Origin: a virus
Virus record (IMG/VR): IMGVR_UViG_3300013126_002454
Coordinates: 1-59,525 of that record
DNA: 59,525 bases
Direction: 5' to 3' (one strand)
Shown: positions 54,034 through 59,525 of the stretch, piece by piece
Numbering within the stretch: position 1 is the first letter of the stretch
How the letters are laid out: each line of letters opens with the position of its first letter
The notes under the pieces: model-generated
The model's input: only the letters and a program-made list of their open reading frames with translations
Database searches by the model: none
Told to the model about the DNA's origin: nothing
Program-made: the position numbers and the translations under genes

Positions 54034-54796
54034 TAATTATTTTCCAAGTTATACCTTTGAGAATTTCTTCTTGTGTAAATTGCCCGTAGGCTATAGTATG
54101 ACATACTTTTAAAATATCTTTTTGATCTGGTTTATGTAAATTTTTTAATAAAGAAAGATCTGTAGGACATAAACTAGATGCAGCACATGGTACAGAAACA
54201 AATGCGGGTATACCATATAATACCGATTCTAGAGAAGCAATACTATTAAAAGAAATCGTAGCATATACACCGCTATCAAATGCCGAATATATAGAATATC
54301 CTATATTTCTTTCACTTCTCGATCCTTTCACTCTTATTTCGATCGGAAGGTCTATATAAGTTTTAATTTTTTCTGTTGTTTCTTTAACCCATTTATCACA
54401 ATCTATATCATAAAATCTAGTTGCTTTTGGATTAGGAAGTACCAGCAAAATTTTATTTTTATAATTTTTCCAACCCTGCCACCGTAATCTTGAATCCTGT
54501 TCTAATAGTTTATTCCATCGATCGGCTGGTAAATTTTTCGGTAGAGTGTGTTGTAAATCATTCTTTACTACTCTATGCCAAAGTTTTTTGCCGGAAGGAT
54601 TCCCTCCGCTAGGAAAATTTCCTACATATCCAGTATCAATGTAAAAGTAATCTCTATTAGAATTCTTACATTCTAATATTTCTGTTTTACTCGTAACTCC
54701 TCTTACTACCATCGGTTTAGAAAGATCGTTGATATCCTGGGTGCATGAAAAATTTGATCCTTGTATAAAACTTTGTTCTAAAGATAAATCTTTCAT
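54017..54796 (-). CDS. GT-B-like capsule/Kdo-transferase-family protein (paralogue 4)
   Basis: 259 residues. YFYIDTGYVGNF, KLWHRVVKNDLQHT, IEIRVKGSRSERNIG, ATISFNSIASLESVLYGIPA, CHTIAYGQFTQEEILKG. Aligns along most of its length with paralogue 5, so a tandem duplication is likely. Four-base overlap with it. Confidence 0.68.
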   Translation of the reverse strand: MKDLSLEQSFIQGSNFSCTQDINDLSKPMVVRGVTSKTEILECKNSNRDYFYIDTGYVGNFPSGGNPSGKKLWHRVVKNDLQHTLPKNLPADRWNKLLEQDSRLRWQGWKNYKNKILLVLPNPKATRFYDIDCDKWVKETTEKIKTYIDLPIEIRVKGSRSERNIGYSIYSAFDSGVYATISFNSIASLESVLYGIPAFVSVPCAASSLCPTDLSLLKNLHKPDQKDILKVCHTIAYGQFTQEEILKGITWKIINETTA

Positions 54797-55584
54797 GATT
54801 TTAACATCTCCATAGCCTTACCATTTTTTAATTCAGAAGTGTGAAACTGACCATAAGACAGATGACAGGCCCAGGCATATAAAGTATCTTTATCTGGATA
54901 ATACGGGTCATTAATTCTTGATAAATCCTGTAGACTTACAGGACTTGCAGCATTAGCAGGTGCTAGTGTAAAAGTTGGTATACCATGAAAGATTGATTCT
55001 GTTGCAGCCACACTGTTAAATGTAACTAATGCAAATACATCGTCATCAAGTGCTTCCTGCAAAGTATTTGTAGCAATCCTATCAATTCTTTTTGGAGATC
55101 TATCTCTAATTATTACTGGTCGATCTGTATGATTTTGAATCTCTTTTATAGTATGTGCTAACCATGTGTCTAAGTCGTAATCATAAAATCTCATAGGTTT
55201 ATCATCTGGTTTAGCGATTAAGATTTTCCTTCCAGTTTTTTTCCACGGTTGAAATTTTTTTTTAAAATGTTTAAACCTGTCGTCTGGTCTAGGAATTATT
55301 TCACCATGCTGTAAATCGTTTTTTACTATCCTATGCCAATATTTCCAACCATTTGGATTAGTTGCCGTTCTTTCATTTCCAAAATATCCAGTATCCATAT
55401 AGTAAAACGTTCTTTTTTCTTCCCAACATTTATGAATGATTTTTTTCTTAAGAATACCTCTTAAAATTATTGGCTTATCACTATCTTCGAAAATAAAATC
55501 ATCTGTCGATGTAATTGATTGCTTGCATCCTTTAGCAAACATATTGATATATTCATCTTGACCGTCTTTGCTTAAAAAAATCAT
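54793..55584 (-). CDS. GT-B-like capsule/Kdo-transferase-family protein (paralogue 5)
   Basis: 263 residues. FYYMDTGYFGNERTATNPNG, WHRIVKNDLQHGEIIPRPDD, PVIIRDRSPKRIDR, ALVTFNSVAATESIFHGIPT, YGQFHTSELKNGKAMEML. DTGY..N...KNDLQH is shared with T4-like marine phage proteins of unknown function. Probably transfers a sugar to a surface glycan; not shown. Confidence 0.68.
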   Translation of the reverse strand: MIFLSKDGQDEYINMFAKGCKQSITSTDDFIFEDSDKPIILRGILKKKIIHKCWEEKRTFYYMDTGYFGNERTATNPNGWKYWHRIVKNDLQHGEIIPRPDDRFKHFKKKFQPWKKTGRKILIAKPDDKPMRFYDYDLDTWLAHTIKEIQNHTDRPVIIRDRSPKRIDRIATNTLQEALDDDVFALVTFNSVAATESIFHGIPTFTLAPANAASPVSLQDLSRINDPYYPDKDTLYAWACHLSYGQFHTSELKNGKAMEMLKS

Positions 55585-56252
55585 TTTAACATTTCTTTAA
55601 GATATTTTTTCCAAATTTTATGATATTCACAACGTCTATATTCTTGGAACCACGGACCGCCTTCGGTATAATGTATAGCAGAAGGAACTCCGTCGTTCGG
55701 ATCCTTATACCATCCTGCTAACCAATTCCAACTGGGACTAAGTGTTCCGATCTCGCTATCATCTAACCATTGAAATCTATGAAGAAATTGTCCTGTTTGA
55801 GAATTAATAACATCTGGAGTTAATTGTTTGTTTTTAGGGTGTCCGCAATTCCATAATATTGCAGAGCTCCAATTTTTTCTAGGATAAGGCAATTGTTTGC
55901 AGCCATCCATTTTAAATCCTTCTTTGGGAGTATAATCATGTTTGACTACTTTCACCGCATAATCATCATTGGCATGTTCAAATAAATTTTTTATGTCTTC
56001 TACTAATACAAAATCACAATCTATAAATACTGCCCAACCTTTATAATCAGTTAGATACGGCACTAAAAATCTAGTGAATGTAAATTCAGTTGAACTAAGA
56101 GGATCAACCTCTCTTGTATAGATTCCACTTTGTCTTAATTCTTTTTGTTTAAGAGGAATAACTTCTGCTTTAGGCTGGTGCTTTTTAATACTATATTCGC
56201 ACACTTGATATGCGATATCTTCCCTAATGTCATAGCCTACAAAAACTTTCAT
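55581..56252 (-). CDS. glycosyltransferase, GT8-like GT-A fold
   Basis: 223 residues. KVFVGYDIREDIAYQVCEYS opening, FTFTRFLVPYL, WAVFIDCDFVLVEDI with the metal site DCD, SSAILWNCGHPKNKQL and the ending AIHYTEGGPWFQEYRRCEYH. A standard small glycosyltransferase of T4-like marine phages. Four-base overlaps on both sides. Confidence 0.82.
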   Translation of the reverse strand: MKVFVGYDIREDIAYQVCEYSIKKHQPKAEVIPLKQKELRQSGIYTREVDPLSSTEFTFTRFLVPYLTDYKGWAVFIDCDFVLVEDIKNLFEHANDDYAVKVVKHDYTPKEGFKMDGCKQLPYPRKNWSSAILWNCGHPKNKQLTPDVINSQTGQFLHRFQWLDDSEIGTLSPSWNWLAGWYKDPNDGVPSAIHYTEGGPWFQEYRRCEYHKIWKKYLKEMLK

Positions 56253-57010
56253 TTTCTTTCTATATCCTCTTCTTTACAATCTTGGCCATATTGTATCTCT
56301 ACAATTTTTAAAGGTTCATTAGTACCATTGCAAAGCTGATGCCATTCATTTTTACTAATAAACAGAAATTGATGTTTATGATAAACACCCATTAACTCCG
56401 AATCTGTACTACGATTTATTGTATAGACTTCTGCGCTTCCTTCTGAGATAAACCAATATTCTGCCCTGTCTTTATGCCGTTGCATACTTAGACACATGCC
56501 TGGCTCAACAGTTAATTCTTTAACTTTGACTTCTTTATTATTTTCGTGTAAAACTCTGTAATATCCCCAAGGTCTTGAAGTTTTAGGGGCTTTCCATTCT
56601 TCTAAAATCCAAGAGCTGGAATTTTTCTTATTATCTCCTCCAACACCAAAGGCAAACTCTATGTTATTATCTATGACATCCATTTCTGGAATATTTGATG
56701 CTGTACGGTCGCCGCCATTAGCAAAAATTAAATGAGCATCGGAGTAGTGCGCTCTGACTTGTTGAATAAAATGTTTAGCTGATCCATCTGAATCATCGAA
56801 GGTGTAGACTTCATCTACCATCGATAGATTATTGATAATACATAGTCGTTCATTCCATGGCATGAATGCGCGACCTTTTTTACGTTCAAGCCACTCGTCA
56901 GAATTTAATCCAACTATTAACATATCACCTAGTGTTTTAGCTGCTTTGAAGTAGGCAATGTGCCCGGAGTGTATAGGGTCAAAGCCCCCTGTGACTAAGA
57001 CTATTTTCAT
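56249..57010 (-). CDS. nucleotidyltransferase-cupin fusion
   Basis: 253 residues. N-terminal half: VTGGFDPIHSGHIAYFKAAK (HxGH), VGLNSDEWL, then FANGGDRTASNIPEMDVI, a cytidylyl/adenylyltransferase fold (TagD or heptose adenylyltransferase type). C-terminal half: KTSRPWGYYRVL, VEPGMCLSMQRHKDRAEYWF and FISKNEWHQLCNGTNEPLKI, a phosphomannose-isomerase type 2 cupin. Likely makes an activated sugar. Late promoter at 57016-57023. Confidence 0.85.
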   Translation of the reverse strand: MKIVLVTGGFDPIHSGHIAYFKAAKTLGDMLIVGLNSDEWLERKKGRAFMPWNERLCIINNLSMVDEVYTFDDSDGSAKHFIQQVRAHYSDAHLIFANGGDRTASNIPEMDVIDNNIEFAFGVGGDNKKNSSSWILEEWKAPKTSRPWGYYRVLHENNKEVKVKELTVEPGMCLSMQRHKDRAEYWFISEGSAEVYTINRSTDSELMGVYHKHQFLFISKNEWHQLCNGTNEPLKIVEIQYGQDCKEEDIERK

Positions 57011-57015
57011 AGTCT

Positions 57016-57023
57016 TATTTATA
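57016..57023 (-). promoter_or_regulatory. T4-type late promoter TATAAATA
   Basis: Minus-strand TATAAATA, five bases before the ATG at 57010. Perfect consensus. It would drive the fusion gene and the downstream glycan genes with almost no leader. Confidence 0.65.
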
Positions 57024-57043
57024 TGCCCAGTTTATCGTGCTAC

Positions 57044-57499
57044 TTAAAGAGTGGCGTCTTCAAGACCGGCTGTTCTTAATTTAACAATGTTGGAAACCTG
57101 CCATTGCTTTATGTCTAATGCTTTAATAATGCCTAACCATTTGTTTCTTAATAGGGCAAAATCGTTGATAATTTTTTCAAAGTCTACGACATCAGCCTCG
57201 CCTTCTACAAACTTTTCACAGTCTCTAGAAGACAAAGCTCGTTGATAGTTTTCAAGATATTTTCGGAAATGTTGACTGCGAAGTCTACGAAGTTCGATAT
57301 TGAGATATTCTAAAATACCTTCAATCTCTTGAAGTTGATTAAATCGATTTTCTACGATGCCGGGCATATTGGCAGCAGCCTTTTCTATATTTCCCGCTAT
57401 GCGAGTATCTGCTTTCGCCGCCAAGAGTTCAGATTCATAGTATGCTACAGCATCTGGTATCTGAGAGATATCCTTAGAAACTCGATCATACCAATTCAT
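57044..57499 (-). CDS. uvsY: UvsY recombination mediator
   Basis: 151 residues, helical. NIEKAAANMPGIVENRFNQL, RRLRSQHFRKYLENYQRALS, FEKIINDFALLRNKWLGIIK and ALDIKQWQVSNIVKLRTAGL match the T4-like marine phage UvsY pattern. UvsY loads UvsX onto gp32-coated ssDNA; uvsX lies two genes upstream. T4 UvsY is 137 aa. Confidence 0.88.
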   Translation of the reverse strand: MNWYDRVSKDISQIPDAVAYYESELLAAKADTRIAGNIEKAAANMPGIVENRFNQLQEIEGILEYLNIELRRLRSQHFRKYLENYQRALSSRDCEKFVEGEADVVDFEKIINDFALLRNKWLGIIKALDIKQWQVSNIVKLRTAGLEDATL

Positions 57500-57733
57500 T
57501 TAATCCTCATCTTCGTAATAATCTTCATCATTCGAAATATCATCACCGTCAATTACATATTCTATCGCATTGTCCAGATATGGGTCTACACCTAGCAAAC
57601 TATCCAGGGTAGATTCTTTAATACCATAATCCATTAGTGTGTTTATAAAATCGCTAGCTACCAATGCACGTTGTTTTTCTGGTATGTGTTCGACAATCAC
57701 TGACCACAAGTCTGCAATTAAATCTTCTTTCAT
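57500..57733 (-). CDS. conserved acidic protein between uvsX and uvsY, 77 aa
   Basis: MKEDLIADLWSVIVEHIPEK, RALVASDFINTLMDYGIKES and a very acidic end (DGDDISNDEDYYEDED). Found at the same place in T4-like marine phages. One-base overlap with uvsX. May contact UvsX; unproven. Confidence 0.7.
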   Translation of the reverse strand: MKEDLIADLWSVIVEHIPEKQRALVASDFINTLMDYGIKESTLDSLLGVDPYLDNAIEYVIDGDDISNDEDYYEDED

Positions 57734-58809
57734 TAAGCTTCCTCCGTTTCTGACTCAACTGTATTAATTATCTCAGAAACGGTTTTTTCACCGTGATTGG
57801 AAATGTCTGACATCACAGTATCAAGACATTTGTTTTCATTTCTTTCCCATTCTTTTCGATATGCCTTAATAATTTCTCCGTCTTTGCTAGTATATGATAA
57901 TCTATTGCCATCTTTAGACAAAAGTCCTTTTGCTTCACATAGATCAGTTAGTCCAGAATAAGGATTCATGCCAGTCTCATAGGGAATCTTTACCTGCACA
58001 CTTTCAAACGGTTTAGCATACCTTGTTTTCATAACTTTACAAGCAGCACGGATGCCTTTGACTTCGGAGATCTTGTTGCCATCTTCATCTTCTTTTAGCT
58101 TGAGCTTGCGCATGGCTACGACAATCGAGCTTGCATAGATAAATCCTTGACCTCCCGAGATCTTATCATCTGGGTCAAACATATCTTGGCTAGCGTATGT
58201 GTGATTTGTGGCAATTAATCCAACATTATGGCTACCAAACATATTAACACAATTACGGACCAACGCCGTAAGAGCCTTAGGCTTTCTACCCATATCACCT
58301 TTTAAATCTCCCGCTTCAAATTGATTTACATCTGTCGGTGTAAGCAACATACCTAAACTATCAATTACAAACAGAATCTTCGGTCTATCTTGTTCAGGCA
58401 TTGCTTTGTATTCGCCCATGAATTCTGTGATAGTTTTAGCAACATCGTCAATCATCGCCATATTAAGTTTCAATAGCTTATCTTCTGAAGTGTCTACACC
58501 CAATGCTTTAAGCCATTCTTCATCCAAAGCATTTTCACTATCAATTAATATAGGATAAATTCCTTGTTGTTGTGCATGTCGGATTAAATTTCCTGAACAA
58601 ATATACGATTTTCCTGCACCGGATTCTCCAGCAAATACTGTCACCTTGCCCAGCGGTACACCCTTGTTGAAATCTCCGCTTATTAGATAATTTAAAGCAT
58701 AGTTTCCAGTGGAGATCCAATCGGTGGGATCGTTAAAACCTATACTTAGACCTTCTATGTTTTTTGTTATTGATTTTCTAAATTTACTAATATCAAATGC
58801 TTTGGCCAT
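57733..58809 (-). CDS. uvsX: UvsX recombinase (RecA-like)
   Basis: 358 residues. Walker A TVFAGESGAGKSYICSGNLI near residue 58, ILIDSENALDEEWL, Walker B ILFVIDSLGMLLTP near 148, and GLIATNHTYASQDMFDPDDK near 205, all in the UvsX order. Length is close to T4 UvsX (391 aa). Strand exchange in recombination-dependent replication. Start MAKAFDISKFRK. Confidence 0.93.
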   Translation of the reverse strand: MAKAFDISKFRKSITKNIEGLSIGFNDPTDWISTGNYALNYLISGDFNKGVPLGKVTVFAGESGAGKSYICSGNLIRHAQQQGIYPILIDSENALDEEWLKALGVDTSEDKLLKLNMAMIDDVAKTITEFMGEYKAMPEQDRPKILFVIDSLGMLLTPTDVNQFEAGDLKGDMGRKPKALTALVRNCVNMFGSHNVGLIATNHTYASQDMFDPDDKISGGQGFIYASSIVVAMRKLKLKEDEDGNKISEVKGIRAACKVMKTRYAKPFESVQVKIPYETGMNPYSGLTDLCEAKGLLSKDGNRLSYTSKDGEIIKAYRKEWERNENKCLDTVMSDISNHGEKTVSEIINTVESETEEA

Positions 58810-59304
58810 TTATTCTTCCTTATAATCTATTACATTGCCGGTTTCATCTGCGACGATGATACGAATTTGGTTGCCGTTTTCATCTTCGATTAAGATTGGG
58901 CCCCATATCCATGCTTCTGTTTCGTAATTACTCCATCCTTCGTTGCCTTCTAGGACTTCATAGACGCCTTCTTCTTCAAACAGCTCTTGGAGACGTTCTT
59001 GTTCTTCTTCATCCATATCTTCTGGAAATTCAATATCTTCCCAGCAGCCGTCCCACATACTTTCTAATTCTACGTTTTCAATATTGGAACCTAGACAGTC
59101 GTACATATTAATACTGTCTTTACGACCATCACCGCCAGGCACAAAATCAAATTCAAATTCTGGAGAATTGTCGTCTGTGGTTTCAACGTAGAAACTAGCA
59201 CCCCGGTATCCAGTTTTTCTTCTGATAGTAAGATCATCTTTAGTATAGATCTCATGTTCTTCGCAGGATTTTTTGAAGTAAGGTGATACTTTCCAGTTAG
59301 CCAT
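58810..59304 (-). CDS. conserved T4-like protein upstream of uvsX, 164 aa
   Basis: ANWKVSPYFKKSCEEHEIYT, FEFDFVPGGDGRKDSINMYD, WDGCWEDIEFPEDMDEEEQE and WGPILIEDENGNQIRIIV. Acidic. A protein of this sort sits next to uvsX in T4-like marine phages; function unknown. TAGGAG ribosome-binding site. Starts the uvsX transcript segment after the 59318-59362 hairpin. Confidence 0.7.
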   Translation of the reverse strand: MANWKVSPYFKKSCEEHEIYTKDDLTIRRKTGYRGASFYVETTDDNSPEFEFDFVPGGDGRKDSINMYDCLGSNIENVELESMWDGCWEDIEFPEDMDEEEQERLQELFEEEGVYEVLEGNEGWSNYETEAWIWGPILIEDENGNQIRIIVADETGNVIDYKEE

Positions 59305-59317
59305 AATTATCTCCTAA

Positions 59318-59362
59318 AGTAAAGAACCCGGACGATGAGAATTATGTCTCAGAGGTCCGGGT
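59318..59362 (-). terminator. probable terminator, minus strand
   Basis: On the minus strand ACCCGGAC (59362-59355) pairs with GTCCGGGT (59333-59326), with extra pairs inside, and is followed by TCTTTACTTT. It would end the upstream ssDNA-binding-protein transcript. Confidence 0.65.
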
Positions 59363-59369
59363 CATATTA

Positions 59370-59525
59370 TTACTGCTTTTGACGATTGCGAATCATTGCC
59401 AAGATATCTTGCGCACGACTAGGAGAATCACTGCTAGATGTCTCTGGGGTAGGTTGAGCTGAAGCTGGATTAGTTGACGACTGTTCAGCTGAATGATCGT
59501 CATCTGATACATTAGCTTTTCTGGC
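59370..59525 (-). CDS. 32: single-stranded DNA-binding protein gp32, C-terminal part (partial)
   Basis: Only the last 51 residues are in the window; the start is cut off. VSDDDHSAEQSSTNPASAQP is an acidic, disordered Ser/Pro/Thr linker, and the end SRAQDILAMIRNRQKQ is the short conserved helix at the C-terminus of gp32 in T4-like marine phages, a protein-interaction tail. Position directly upstream of uvsX supports the call, but the OB fold is not visible. Confidence 0.6.
   Translation of the reverse strand, partial: ARKANVSDDDHSAEQSSTNPASAQPTPETSSSDSPSRAQDILAMIRNRQKQ

Overview
The window looks like part of a large T4-superfamily (myovirus-type) tailed phage genome, close in gene content to marine and freshwater T4-like phages such as cyanophages and pelagiphages. 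The evidence is the T4-type replication and recombination set on the minus strand (gp41-like helicase, gp61-like primase, UvsW, UvsY, UvsX, the tail end of a probable gp32), T4-type late promoters (NATAAATA), three tRNA genes and tail-fibre genes. The host cannot be read directly. The early promoters are classical sigma70 type (TTGACA, 17 bp, TATAAT) and one small protein resembles the alphaproteobacterial GcrA zinc-ribbon region, so a proteobacterial host is plausible but unproven. No photosynthesis gene is present.

Layout. (1) 1-7.5 kb: small membrane proteins, a DksA/TraR zinc finger protein, YqgE/AlgH, a DUF6492-like glycosyltransferase, two repeat-rich tail-fibre genes on the minus strand and a string of tiny overlapping plus-strand genes. 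(2) 7.5-24.3 kb: an early region of about 45 small plus-strand genes driven by 26 near-identical promoters, each usually followed by the same ribosome-binding motif GGAGCGAA and serving one to four genes. It holds tRNA-Ile2/Met(CAU), tRNA-Arg(UCU) and tRNA-Leu(UAA), a GIY-YIG-like protein, an AAA+ ATPase, a MoxR ATPase plus metallopeptidase/VWA pair, SWIM and CxxC zinc proteins and a DUF1281-like protein. (3) 24.3-30.3 kb: mixed-strand small genes, a coiled-coil membrane protein, a GNAT acetyltransferase, a Bax-inhibitor-1 family membrane protein and a nucleotidyltransferase-like protein. (4) 30.3-59.5 kb: the minus-strand replication and recombination core, interrupted by a very large glycan and methylation cassette with carbamoyltransferase, epimerase, asparagine-synthase-like protein, UDP-sugar dehydrogenase-like protein, cupins, FkbM and class I methyltransferases, several GT-A glycosyltransferases and five related GT-B-like (capsule/Kdo-transferase-like) proteins.

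The most unusual signal is a compositional one. From 20526 to 22137 (1612 nt) the plus strand contains no TC and no CC dinucleotide at all, in genes, promoters and untranslated leaders alike. Every C is preceded by A or G, while GA and GG are common, so the effect is strand-specific. The five proteins encoded there contain no proline. Three promoters there have inverted repeats around the -10 box. Flanking genes with the same promoter type do not show this.

A second candidate system is a pair of terminated 3' regions (11725-11785 and 20279-20341) sharing an identical 15-mer. It can fold to display ATTCGCTCC in a small loop, the exact complement of the GGAGCGAAT ribosome-binding motif used throughout the early region. 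These could be small RNAs that shut off early translation as a group.
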